DNA of 64,000 nucleotides. Source: Clitoria ternatea. Its lineage: Eukaryota; Streptophyta; Magnoliopsida; Fabales; Fabaceae. Of this stretch, positions 49,640 through 61,800 are shown piece after piece; the stretch's first letter is position 1; each line of letters starts with the position of its first letter. A program made the position numbers and the translations under genes. The notes beneath the pieces are model-generated. The model was not told the DNA's origin. It searched no databases and saw nothing but the letters and a program-made list of their open reading frames with translations. The stretch spans positions 41,648,501-41,712,500 of the forward strand of contig CM075675.1 of the NCBI GenBank assembly GCA_037962975.1. The letters run 5' to 3'.

Positions 49640-50354
49640 TCTCAAATATTGAAAAGAGAAACTGAGAACGAAGGGAAAGTGGTTACCTTAGATAGTGAAT
49701 TGAAATTCACAGAGGTGGATACGAAGAACTTCTTGGAACTTTCGTAGAGATTCGTCAAGGAAGCAAGAAGAAATGGTAACTGAGATTGCCAAATATGCCT
49801 ATATCAGGGCACCAAAATTTTTCAAATACCCACTAAACATAACCTGTCGTTTACCCCCAAACGACTCCCCGTTTAGTGGACCAAAATTGTCATTTAGTAC
49901 ATCAAGGCGCGAAAATGCCATCATTTTGTCACAGAGCCATCGAAATGGGCCTATTAAAACCAAATATTAGGCCCAACAAAACTATGCGTGACAGTTACTA
50001 AGACATGCGCACTTAATGCAATAATGGCGCGCCCACGTGAATTAAGGCATTAAATGTCCAATCATTAGAAACGTGGCCACCATTACCCGAATACCAAAGG
50101 TTGCGAAATTCGATAAACTTCTGATATTTCCATTGTCAAATCCGCCCTTAAAATTTCATCACTACGGAACATGGTTCCCAGAATGGATATTTACACTTCG
50201 GTGCAAATCCGAAATCCAGACGTACTATGATCAATATAGCTCATATGAGCAAGTCAACTGCTTCCTCACATCAGCTAGGGGGCTAGTAGAGGTAAGACTC
50301 GGATTTCGGATGGAGCGAAAATTGGCAATTGAATCCGCACTCCCTTGATTGGAA
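49640..50354 (-). promoter_or_regulatory. Upstream region of antisense gene B
   Basis: A possible 5' UTR donor AAG|GTAACC lies at about 49686-49681. The region 49920-50080 is related to 54430-54570 upstream of gene A: both carry a GGGCC..AAA stretch, GCCCACGTGA and ATTAATGTC / ATTAAATGTCC-like sequence. So the promoter was duplicated together with the gene. A TATA-like GATATAGG sits near 49805-49798 on minus and is weaker than that of gene A. Confidence 0.45.
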
Positions 50355-51240
50355 AAATTCACCAGGACGGATGATCTCAATCACTTATTCAGTGATTCGA
50401 TGATGTAACTCCTGGTACGAAGAACTCTAATAATCATTCCAGGACGGATGATCTCAATCACTTATTCAGTGATTCGGTGACGTAACTCCTGGTATGAAGA
50501 ACTCCAATAATCATTCCAGGACGGATGATCTCAATCACCTATTCAGTGATTCGACGATGTAACTCCTGGTATGAACAATTCTCATCATCATTCTGAAAGT
50601 ATTCACTCAATCCGTATTCCTACGATTGAAAAATGTCTCCAGGATGGATTATCTAAATCACTTAATCTGTGATCTGACGATGTAACTCTTGACGATGTGT
50701 ACTTTTCCAGAACGGATAACCTCAGTCACCCATTATGTGATATGATGATGTAACTCCTAACGCGGTGTACCTGCCCAGGACGGATGATCTCAATCACCCA
50801 TGCTGTGATCTGACGATGTAACTCCTGGCGCCATACACACCCAAAGGACGGATGATCTCAATCACCTAATATGCGACTTGATGATGTAGTTCCTGGTATC
50901 GTACACATCCCCAAGACGGATGATCTCAATCACTTATGAAATGATTTAATGATAAAACACCTGGCATGATCAATACTCATAATCATCTTTATGATGGAAA
51001 ATTCCGAAAGTCAGTCCGCACTTTCGCTTTCTAGTGGTATTCTCCCAGGACGGATACTCTTTATCACCTATTCTGTGATACAACGACGTAACTCCTGGTG
51101 TAGAAAAAACTCCCATCATCATCCTTATGATAAAGGACTCAAACACCACTTCCTTGCAGTTCCCTAAACTTGGAACAATATTATCATCTCCTGTAAGAAT
51201 ATTACGGATTAGAGGCAGTCATCCGTCCTGTTACACTACT
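50355..51240 (+). repeat. Palindrome-bearing tandem array (about nine units)
   Basis: Units of about 65-130 bp start at about 50364, 50450, 50517, 50641, 50709, 50776, 50846, 50914 and 51047. Each reads CCAGGACGGATGATCTCA, then a 6-base arm, 7-base spacer and complementary 6-base arm (AATCAC-N7-GTGATT or a variant), then GACGATGTAACTCCTGG. CCAGGA and TCCTGG add an outer inverted repeat in several units. The array lies between the two antisense genes. Confidence 0.9.
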
Positions 51241-51569
51241 TTGCTAAACAGCGGATCGACCCATCTTTCCCCAAAAGAATTAAGGATCACGCCCCAAAGA
51301 CAGGCACCTTCTTCTTAATACACACTTGGGGACATGTATATATTTATCCGTTCTAAATTTTATTCGTTGTTTAATCTTCCGAGGCTATTATTTCAATCCG
51401 GCCTTAAGATTAATTATACAGAACGGATTAGAAACGATTTAAATATACATGAAACGACGAAGACAAATTTCTTCAATCAAAACTCATTCATTGAAATGAA
51501 ATTACATACAATAGTTTAAAATCCGGAGTTGATCCCGGTACACAACTATACATGTAAATGAAAACAAAA
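51241..51569. other. Non-coding region downstream of antisense gene A
   Basis: Probable 3' UTR of gene A on the minus strand at its right end. No coding potential was seen. Confidence 0.4.
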
Positions 51570-53841
51570 CTACTGAGGAATCTGTTCTTCAGTCTTTTGT
51601 GCCTCTTCAGCACTGGGCTCTTGTGCTCCTTCCTTTAGAACCTCCGCAGGAGTCTCGCCTCCAGGAGCCTCAGCCCTTTCTTCAGAAGAGGGAACCTCGG
51701 ACGCAGGAAAGACGTAGTCAGGTCCCATGGATTGACCCTCAGGAAGAGGAGCCAAACCATATAAGGACGTCGGTGGATCTTCGTGACGACCATCCACCAC
51801 TGCGACTAACTTTCCCTCATGGAATTCATAGTACGGATCCATCCCATAAAGGTTAAGTTTCGCAGTGGGATTGCGGTAAAAGACTTGGCGTATGGCTAGG
51901 CCGAAGGACTCTTCAACAGCCCGGCTGCATATGTCAACAGCTTCTTCTCTCTCAGCTTTCGCTGTAGCCAATTCTCCCCGCAACTTAGACAGCTCCTCAC
52001 TGGATATCTCGGGCTCCACTTTCCTAGCCTTCAGTCCCTCTATCTCAAGAAGGAGCTTCTTCTCCCTTTGAGACCACTCCTCAGCATCAGCCTTATTTTT
52101 ATCCTGGCTGCTGCGGAGTTCTTCCTCCTTCTCTGCCACTTTGCCTTCCAAGTTTTTAAGATCGCCTTTGAGCTTGAGATTCTCTTTAGTTACGAGATCC
52201 CCAAACTCCTTAGACTTGTTAAGACGATCTTCCATTAACTTCAATGCGGCTTTGTCCTTGTCTGAGGAAAGGTTGAGCTCTTCTAATTTGTCACTTAGCT
52301 CCTCAACCTTGTCGACGTTCTTAGCCAACTCACTGACGGAAGATAGCAATCCGGCAAGTTCGGCTAGCTGCCACCTTCCGGTCTCACACGCTTCTTCAAT
52401 TTCTTTAACACTAAGCGTAGGCCGGAGTTTATACATCGGTGGTGGAAGAGTGGCAGGAGTAGAACCTTCGTAGGAGAGGAAGGGGGTGAGAAACGAGGTC
52501 GTTGGGAAGGAGGTCGGCCCTGATCCAGAAACCCCAGCAGCAGTGCCTTTATTGAGACCGGAGGAAGCACCAATCCCTTCCGAGGTTTCAACGGCTTTAT
52601 CCTCCAAAGTCCTTTGCTTCTTGGACTGACGCTTCGAAGGATTATTCTGGATCTTTCTTCTCCTCTCAGTAACTGGAGGCTGACCCGAGGCTGCGCCAAC
52701 ATCGGACGTACCGCCCTCAACCAGTGGGATGTCCCCTTCAACATCCGAGGTCAAGATGATTACCTCAGGACGATCCTTAGTTGAGGGCCTGGGCTTCACC
52801 TTATTTTCATGAGTAACAGATTTACCAGCCGCCTTGAATTTCTTCAATTTGTCCATTTCTGGAGTTTGCTGTTCTATTTCACCTACATGAACAAACACAA
52901 GATGTCAGCAACTACAAATATTCTATACATATTTGATAAAGGAGAAAAGATAGAATAAAATAAGAAGTACGCAAATATTCCTCCCGGACTCCGCTTGAGC
53001 TACTTAGCAGACGCCTACACGAAAAGACGTGACGACCTGTAGTGTGCGATTCAAGTGTGAACAACACTCTCGACGTCTCACGTGACAGATCAGATTGATC
53101 AGTGTAGTACGCGTGTGAGCTCAAGAGGAAATGTTTGTGTGTCCAACTCAGGGGAAATTTGTCAACGTCCTCTTCATCCTTCCAAAATTTTGGATTGCCC
53201 TTCTTAATGGAGATGCGGGTGAAGTAAATCTTGAAGGTCTTCCCGTCAACCTTGGCAGAATCTGTATAAGACTCAAAGTTCACAAAGGAACAGAGAGTCC
53301 GGAGAGTCACCAGACCAACTCCGCCCTGCTTGTTTGCTCTCCGAACTACCTGAGTGTAGTAGAACAGCATCGCTACAGTTGGCGTGAAATTGAAATGTTC
53401 ACCAAGGACCTCCAGAGCCCGGATGAGGCCCCAACCATTGGGATGAAGTTGAGAGGGTGCACAGTTCAGGAACTTCAGGACGCCCATCTGGAGTTCGGTT
53501 AGAGGAAAACAAACTCCCAGATTATGGAAAATAAAGTCATACATGTATACAGAGCGGTCATTAGGGACGACGTGGCATATACGCTCTGTCGGAAGTGGTG
53601 CATAAACCCTATACCACTTCTTTGTCTCTTCATCCGTACTCAAAGAAAACCTTGGCTGGATCCGGGATCCCTCCTCATCCGCATGTCGGGAGGCCAACTC
53701 CTTAAACTCACTAGACACCCAGCAGAAAGGCCATTTAGCCTGAACCTCCTCCCAATTTAGCCTCGAAGCAACTACGCTGTAGAGACCTTCTGCTGTTTTC
53801 GAAATGGCGCTATCTCCAGAAGATCCTTCTCCAGTTGCCAT
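51570..53841 (-). CDS. Antisense gene A of the Tat element (two exons, 727 aa)
   Basis: Exon 1 is 53841-52971, the intron is 52970-52883 (88 bp, GTACTT...CATGTAG) and exon 2 is 52882-51570. The joined frame reads EEYLREIEQQTPEMDKLKK without a break. It has the same layout as gene B: an N-terminal domain with RSVYMYDFIF, GVCFPLTELQMGVLKFLN and HPNGWGLIRALEVLGEHFNF; a basic KRQSKKQR patch that could be a nuclear signal; a long Lys/Glu-rich coiled coil; a conserved tail with ESFGLAIRQVFYRNPTAKLN and YEFHEGKLVA; and a Glu/Ala-rich end. The start at 53841 (MATGEGSS) is the first ATG. Sequence just upstream (about 53900-54080) resembles the N-terminal extension of gene B but with broken frames. The role is unknown; by analogy with Tat elements it may act on expression or transposition, which is inference. 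Confidence 0.87.
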
Positions 53842-54298
53842 TGGAAATATCTAGACCGAACTCCTTAATCTACGATAAGAAATAAAATGTCGTCAGAAAG
53901 TTACAATCATTACTCACTGCATTTTGAAAGCAATTACAATCAGAGGGCGACTCTGAGAAGGGAAAGGTCACTTCCCGCAGTGAGTAAGATCCCCTTTCTG
54001 AGCGACGCGGTTCAGTCTTAGGAAGAATCACAAGGATTCTTCCCCACGACTATTAGGGTTGAGGGAAACTGATTCCCCCCCTTTAGATGAAGCCTACTTT
54101 CTATAACTACGAGTAGCAAGTCAAAGCGAAACTAAAGCGACAAGGAAAAGATAGTTACCTCAGATGACAGTGATGAATTTGAGGAACGAAGAAACCCTCG
54201 CAATGTAGGTGATAAACTTCCTTGCAAAATTTCTGCAGAGTTTCGTTGAGAAAGCAAAAGCAAGTGGAACCCAGAATCCACTAAGTATTCCTTTTATA
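53842..54298 (-). promoter_or_regulatory. Antisense promoter and leader of gene A
   Basis: A strong TATA box CCTATAAAAGG is at 54300-54290 on the minus strand, 450 bp before the ATG. A donor-like GAG|GTAACT at 54158 and an acceptor-like TTATCGTAG at 53870 would remove a 289-bp leader intron. TCGGTCTAG at about 53850 is an alternative acceptor. This is a promoter facing the LTR promoter. Confidence 0.5.
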
Positions 54299-54812
54299 GG
54301 AAACAAAGAGGACCGGTTACCTCCTCTTGAAGTTGTGTCGTTCTCGATAAAACGTACCTGTTCACAAGCGAAACGACACAACCGTTCCAAATTCTTGGGC
54401 GCCAAAACGATAGCAACTCAGCAAAGGGCTATCCACTGGGCCCAAAAGTTTTGAAAACTTCAGGCCCATTAAGCCCAAAACGACGGTTAATGAGATTTTC
54501 ATCTCAGACACAATAATTGCCTGCCCACGTGATTAAAAGCATTAATGTCTAATCATGCAACGTAATTTACGCTTTACAGCCGTTACACGAACTTCAAGAG
54601 CTTTCAATTCCAATAAACTCTTGAAATTCTCACACAACGAATCTTTGTCTGAATCCGTTGTGACAGTACCGAAAGGTCTTTTCTATTAAAATCAGAGCGG
54701 TTCTTTACGAATGACAACAGATGCTAAGGAACTGTTACACACGTAAGCTTACCGATATTAAGACCTCTCGCAGGTTGAGTAGCTTATGTGAACAACTATT
54801 CAGTCCCTCACA
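54299..54812. other. Region between antisense promoter and polypurine tract
   Basis: Non-coding. 54430-54570 resembles the upstream region of gene B. The rest has no recognised element. Confidence 0.4.
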
Positions 54813-54828
54813 CAAGCTAGGGGACATA
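54813..54828 (+). promoter_or_regulatory. Polypurine tract of the 16.3-kb element
   Basis: CAAGCTAGGGGACATA directly precedes the TG of the 3' LTR and primes plus-strand DNA synthesis. It has one mismatch to the tract of the 5.9-kb element. Confidence 0.8.
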
Positions 54829-55564
54829 TGATCCGGTCTCAATACCGGTATCCGATCTGCTATACATATTTCAACGTCTTTGATAAGACATCTACGTGTA
54901 ACCGGTGTCATCGGTATACATCCGAACTGTAATTCCGTATCAGGCGTTCTCCCTATACCGGTTGTTCAGGATAACACCATGACATCGGACAATACACACG
55001 TCACTGTGCTAATGACAAGGATTGTTGCTACAGGGATCGATCAATAATTCCCTACACTACGAGCCAAATTTTGCTCACGGGAATGGTCAACTTGTTCCCT
55101 AATCCTAGTCTACATTCTCTACGCTCAATATAAAATAGCCACTTGACCCAATCATGCAGGTAAGTGCGCAATATAATAATGCTAATGGGAGTTGGTGGTT
55201 CCCCACCAACGAGTCCTCGTTAATCGAGCCAATCAGGTATATGAACTAACTTCATGATTGAAGTTAGGGATCTTCTTCTTCTTCAGCACTTTTACGACTG
55301 ATTCCTCTCTGAATACATTCCTTACTTGGAATATAATCACTGACTTGAGCGTCGGAGAATCTTTGCAGGTGACACCACCATTCGCCCACTTCAACGCGTT
55401 AGGTCGGTGTGAAGGATCTCCAGAACGCCCAATCCGCTCTCCTCACCCAAGGACAACGGATACATACATCGGATACACATACATCCGGTCTACTAGACGG
55501 TATTGACATACTATTCGTGACTGGCTTGAGATCGGATCTCTTGACCCCGGTCCAGGACAGATCA
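54829..55564 (+). repeat. 3' LTR of the 16.3-kb element
   Basis: 736 bp, identical to the 5' LTR except for C at 55485. TATA copy at 55129-55138. Confidence 0.95.
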
Positions 55565-55569
55565 ATAAA

Positions 55570-58500
55570 TATGTTTGTTAGAATAGATAACCTAATTAGA
55601 TTGCAGATGGTGACAATCGTAACAAAAGATAAATATAATATTCCTATTTTAGCTGACCGTATGCTTAAAGCGGGATTTTAGATGATAGTTTGACTCATGC
55701 TGATTGAGTAGGGTTGGAGCGAATGATGACTGACCTGAGTAAGCATTAGGATGAGTGAAGATTGGGTCAATCCTCTCATAGTTGACACACCTAAAAGTTG
55801 TGTAGTCTTGATACTTGGTCTAATAATAGTCTTTATTTACGAGACTAGTCTCTGGTAATTGATGTATAAATCTCCTTTAAGGGCGGTGGAAAAAATAATA
55901 ATCTATTTTAGTTACAAAATAAAGGGATCATACAATTTATTAATAAAAACTATTTTTTATATATTTAGGGTACTAAAGTTAGTTGTATCAAAAATTTAAT
56001 TCAAAAATAAAATATTGTGTATTTCTTAAGCTTTATCCAATATGCAAAATAACATTTGTTTTACAAGTCCTTTCAACACCACTGATTTTTTTTTCATTTT
56101 AGTTGTACCTTTTATTTATTTTTAAATTTATTTTCTACGCTATCATAGTAACCGTAGTGCAGATATTAAAATATTTTTGCTGTCAACCTTATATTTTTAA
56201 GTATTTATTATCAATTCAACTGAAAAATTAGGATTACTGCCCCGTTTTTTTATTTTATCTTGGATGCTAATCATTCTTAGGCACCTAACAAGTCACATTT
56301 GAGGACTACAAATCATAGGGTAGCTCAGAAAATAAAGAAGGCATACAAAGTAAGAAACTTCTCATAGCCTTGTTTAATTTCTACCCTCTCAAATGGGTTT
56401 CACATCCCAATTTTTTTTATTGACATTTTTACTTCCTTCTGAAAAGCTTGCGTCTCCATCATCATGAAGGTTATTCCTCAGGTATTTCTTTTTAGGAGCA
56501 ATTCTACTCGTCCCACGTCGTAAATCTAAATATAGTAAGTGAAGCTCCCAACAAAAAAATTTTGTATACAAGATTTTTAATCTGAGATTCTATTTAAAGG
56601 ATATTAAACTGCTTATCACTTGTACCAATTCCAATTGATTCAAAAGGTTTAAAATTTGAAATTTCTACTCCTACGCCTTGAAAGTATTGTTGGACAAGTT
56701 GCGGCATTATCCAGGATCAACCCAAAGCCTGATCAAGCAATGAATTGTTGTTAATGGTATCATATTTGGATCTCTTCTTACAGTGACCGTACGTTTACAT
56801 TAAACTATCGAAAATTTTAAATATTGATTTTTCTATTTTATGTTATATTTGCATTCCTTGAACTCACTAACGTTTTGGGATATTGTGCTAGTTTTTTAAT
56901 TTAAAATTTAGTGATTTTTAAAAAATAATATATTTATAAGTGTGAGTTATTGAGAATTGTGAAATTGAAAAGATACAAAAGGGAAAATAGAAAAAAGAAT
57001 AAGTGTAAAATAGAAATAAGAACTTTTTTATAATTAGAATATAAGCATATTAAGATTCATATTATAATATTTTTAATAAAAAATTATCTAATAGATTATA
57101 ATTTACTTTTTACAAAATACTTAAACATGTAAATAAGTACTCTCTGTGAAAATTGAGAAAATAACCTTTTTTTAAAAAAACCTTCCTAAATAAACATTCA
57201 TTTCAGTTTTTTTAACAGCCTATTTAGAGAAGTTGCTGATAATAGCTTCTTAAAAAAAGTGTTGTTAGTTTTTTAACTCATTTTTGTAAGTTTAAAAAAC
57301 ATCTATAAAAACCACATCAAATTTTTTTAGTTTAAAGAAACTTTTCTTCCAAATAAATTCAAACAAATTCACTTATTGTTATAATAGATCCTTGTGAAAT
57401 GTTGCTGTTTATTTTGTGACTATTTTGGGTCCAGGTACTTTTCACACACCCACCCGGAAGTAGTATTCAAAGCCCCAGGTTAATTCTTAAAGTCGTTTGG
57501 GATATCCTTCGAGTCACGAATGAAAAATATACTTTTACTTATCCTAGCTTGATAATCTTAACTAAAACTCAATCAAACATTTTATCACCTTTAGAGTTCC
57601 ACATTACTCGCCTAATCAAGGATAAGATTGTGCTACTATTTTTCCATCGATGTAACCATCCTTTAAATTAGAAACTCAAGGTTGACAATGTCTGTAGCAT
57701 GAAACAACATTTTTCATGTTTTTCCTTAGTAAAATAGAATGTGAATAGCAACATATTTTCACGTTTTTCCTGATTAACGAGTATGTGGACTTGGAGAAAA
57801 ACAAAATCTACAAGGTCAGAAAAATCCTTGTCCCCTTCAAACAACTACTTTCATGGTAGTGATGAATCAAGGAAAACAAAATATCATTGTCACACATACT
57901 CTAATCGGTGTCTATAAAATTGTCGAATTCAAGTGGAGGTTTGTGATAGCGCTAATCAAAATATTACCAAACACTTTCACATGACATTGAAAACTACATC
58001 CCCTACATTAAGGAAGAGTTTGAGACCGAGCTCTTTTAAACTGAGCATATCAGACCACCCGAAATTACTTATAAAATGAACGAGTTTTGTTATTAAAAAT
58101 TAAAGTCTAAAAAGAAATTGTACTTATTTAGCCTAGCCTGGTAAAGTCCGAGCTCGGACATAAAAATCCTAGTCGGATCCAATAGCTCGTTAAACTAATT
58201 CAATATATATATATTAATGTTATATATTCATTAATATATAATAGTTATACGTTATATACATATTAATATTATTATTAATTTTACTTGAAATAAAGAATTT
58301 ATAATTTACAAATGTTATGAAATAATATAGGTAGTTGGCAAAGCCTAAAACAAATCAGATTTAAGTAATAATATTAAAAGTCTGAATTTTCTCAAACATT
58401 TTTAATCCAATATATTAAAATTTACATATAAACCGAATCCAACTCGACAAACCCAGGTGGCTGGCAAGTCACAAAAAGTAAACTCGAATAAATTGTAATG
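55570..58500. other. Gene-free AT-rich stretch (about 2.9 kb)
   Basis: No convincing gene or element was found. 58130-58190 and 58434-58475 carry GAGCTCGGACAT-like and CCGAATCCAACTCG-like motifs that may be ends of a small transposon, but no boundaries could be fixed. Confidence 0.45.
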
Positions 58501-58684
58501 TGTTATAAAATAAGCTAAGAATTATGAAGGAAGAAGAATTATGGAGGAAGGAAATTGTGGAGAGCAATGAGAGGAGAGAATTAAAGTTGTGCTTCAATAT
58601 ATGAGTGTTATAGAGAATGATACTTCAAGTCCTATTTATAGGACTAAAGGAGGGGGGGACATCCACATTAAATTATTCATAATA
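58501..58684 (-). repeat. Short 3' LTR (184 bp) of third copia element
   Basis: On the minus strand the polypurine tract AAGGGGGAG (58693-58685) is followed by TATTATGAATAATTT at 58684 (probably an original TGTTATG), a CCTATAAATAGG TATA box near 58643-58632 and the end TTTTATAACA at 58501. No 5' partner was found. Confidence 0.6.
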
Positions 58685-58803
58685 CTCCCCCTTGGATGTC
58701 CCTATTTTAGAATGTGTCTTGTTAAAACCTTACTAGGAAAAATCCAGTGGGATAAAAACCTAGTGAAGGAAAAAGAGTACATCATCCTTTACAAAATAAA
58801 TAA

Positions 58804-61800
58804 TTAAATGTATAAGTATTTAATTCTCCCCCTCATCAGAACACTTATGTAAGCGTCAAAGACCAATCTTCTGTACTCAAAGACCTTGGTTGATAATGAT
58901 TTTGTAAAGATATCTGCCAGATTTTCACACGATCGGACTTGCTGGACATTTATTTCACAATTCTTTATAAGATCATGAGTAAAGAAAAATTTTGGTGAAA
59001 TATGTTTTGTTCTATCTCCTTTAATGCAACCCTCCTTTAACTGGGAGATACAAGCTGCATTATTTTCACGTAAGATTGTTGGTGGTAATTTTCCAGCGTG
59101 CAAGTCACAAGTTTCTTGAATATGTTGAATCATAGATTTCAACCAAACACATTCTCGACTTGCTTCATGTAATGCTAGAATTTCAGCATGATTAGATGAT
59201 GTTGCTGTGATCGTTTGCTTTATGGATCTCCATAAAATTGTTGTACCACCACATGTGAACAAATATCCTGTTTGTGATCAACCATTATGGGGATCAGACA
59301 AATACCCCGTATCTTTTTATGGGTAAAGAACTATGTCTTGCTAACAAATTGACAATAAATGATATATCAGGTCGTGTATGACTAGCAAGATACATTAGTG
59401 CACCAATTGCACTAAGATATGGTACTTCAAGACCAAGTAGTTCTTCACTTTTCTCTTGAGGTCGAAACATGATCTTTGTTGACTTCAAGTGACCTTACAA
59501 CCATTGGACTGCTCAATGGGTGACTTGTCCATATAAAATCGCTTTAGCACCTTTTCAGTATAAGTCTTCTGGTGCATTAAGATTCCTTCCTTTAAATATT
59601 CTAATTAATCCAAGATAAAACTTTGTTTTTCCCAAATCTTTCATCTCAAATTCCCTTCTCAAGCAATTCACAGCCTTTGAGAGCTCTTCAGGAGTTCCGA
59701 TGATGTTTAAATCATCTACATAGATAGCAATTATAACGAACTCTTTCCCGAATCTTTTCATAAAAATGCATGGATAAATCGGGTCATTCTTATACCCTTC
59801 TTTCAATAAATATTCACTGAGACAATTGTACCACATACGTCCAGATTTATTCAATTTAATTGAATAACTTTCTCGAGAATTTGTCTTATATGCTTCAGGC
59901 AAATTAAATCCTTTAGGGAGTTTCATATAGATGTCATTTTGCTTCAGGCAAATTAAATCCCTCAGGGAGTTTCATATAGATGTCATTTTCAAGTGAGTCA
60001 TATAAAAATACTGTAACAACATCCATAAGGCGTAAATCAAGTTTTTCATGAATTGTCAAACTAATCAAGTATCAAAAAGTACTTGCATTCATCACTGGTG
60101 AATATGTTTCTTCGAAATCAATACCAGGTCTTTGTGAGAAACCTTGTGCAACAAGTCTTGCTTTATATCGCACAATTTCACCATTTTCATTTCTTTTTCT
60201 TGTGAAGACCTATTTGTACCCAATTGGTTTTACACCCATGGGTGTTTGGACTACAGGCCCAAAAACTTTTCATTTTACAAGTGAGTGTAACTCTTCTTGC
60301 ATTGCATCTTTCCACTTTGGCCAATCATTTTTTTATGCACATTCTTTAACAGATTTTGGCTGATGATTCTTATCATCATTTATAATATCAAGAGCTACTT
60401 TGAATGTAAAAATTTCATCAACATCGACTTTTTGTCGATTCCATTGTATTCCATCCATGACATAATTTATAGAGATCTTATTATTCTTGTCAATTTCAGG
60501 TACCTTGGTTTCTTCCAGATATGAAACCTTGATTATGTCAGGAGACTCTTCTGGAGTCTTTATATCCTCGATTCGACCATCCTCTTTATTTATTGAGGAT
60601 TTTTATCTTTAGAACCAACAGGTCTGCCACATTTTATTTTTCCTTTAGACTCATTTGCAATTTTAGATTGTTCTGTAGGAATATCAATCTTTATTAGAGT
60701 ATTACTGCTGGTATGTGTGACTTAGTCACTGTTTTGTTTGCTAAATTTTATAAACTAATTATTTTCTGAACTTCTAGTTCAGATTGCTTTATTTGAGGAT
60801 TAAGATGAGATAGAGATATCTCATTCCAACTAATCCTTGTATCCAAGTGTTTATTTTCTCCCCCTAATGGTCATCAAAATGATAATAAGCAAAACGAGCT
60901 GTAAATAAATCACTTGTTAAGGGTTCAATATATTTTATTATGGATGGACTTTCATATCCAACATTTATTCCCAATCTTCTTTGAGGTCCCATCTTAATGC
61001 GTTGTGGAGGGGAGATAGGAACATATGCCGCACTTCCAAAGATTCTTAGATGGGAAATATCTGGTTCTTTACCATGAACCAATTGTAAAGGGGAATACTC
61101 ATAATAATTTGTAGGCCTGATGTAAATAAGTGCTACTACATGCAAGATTGCATGTCCCCAAGTTGAAATTGGGAGTTTTGATCTCATTAACAATGGTCTT
61201 GCTATCAATTTCAAATGTTTAATTAATGATTCAACAAGTCCATTTTGTGTATGAACATATGCTACAGGATGTTCAACATCAATTTCGATGGACATACAAT
61301 AATTATTAAAAGATTGAGATATGAATTCACCAGCGTTATCAAAGCGTATTTTCTAAAATTGGATAATTAAAAAAAATGAGCTCTTAAACGAATTAATTGA
61401 GCTAGTAATCTCGCAAACGCCTGGTTGCAAGTTGACAATAAGCAAACATGTGACCATCTAGTTGATGCATCAATTAAAACCATAAAATATCTAAATGGTC
61501 CACATGAAGGGTGTATTGGTCCATAAATATCACCTTGTATACGCTCTAAAAATGTGAGTGATTCATTCCCAATTTTCATTGGTGATGTCCGAATGATCAA
61601 TTTTCCTTGAGAACAAGCAACACATGAGAAATTCTTAGTTTGCAGAATTTGTCTGCTGGACAAACAATGGCCATTTGAATTCTCAACTATTTTTCGCATC
61701 ATAATTGATCCAGGATGGCCTAATCGTTCATGCCAGATAACAAAGTCATTCTTATTTGTAAACTGGTTTACAATAACATTTGTTTCAACTGTACTAATAT

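Larger units (their letters stand above)
39290..55564 (+). mobile_element. Complete Ty3/gypsy (Tat-type) LTR retrotransposon, 16.3 kb, with two antisense genes
   Basis: The LTRs at 39290-40025 and 54829-55564 are each 736 bp. They are flanked by the perfect 5-bp target duplication ATAAA (39285-39289 and 55565-55569) and differ at one base by eye (39946 T, 55485 C). Order: 5' LTR, primer-binding site, gag-pol (40091-45562), repeats, antisense gene B (49639-47074), palindrome repeats, antisense gene A (53841-51570), polypurine tract, 3' LTR. A second, archaeal-type RNase H between the first RNase H and integrase, together with extra antisense genes before the 3' LTR, places it in the Tat lineage. 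One stop codon in integrase means this copy alone cannot make a full polyprotein. Confidence 0.95.
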
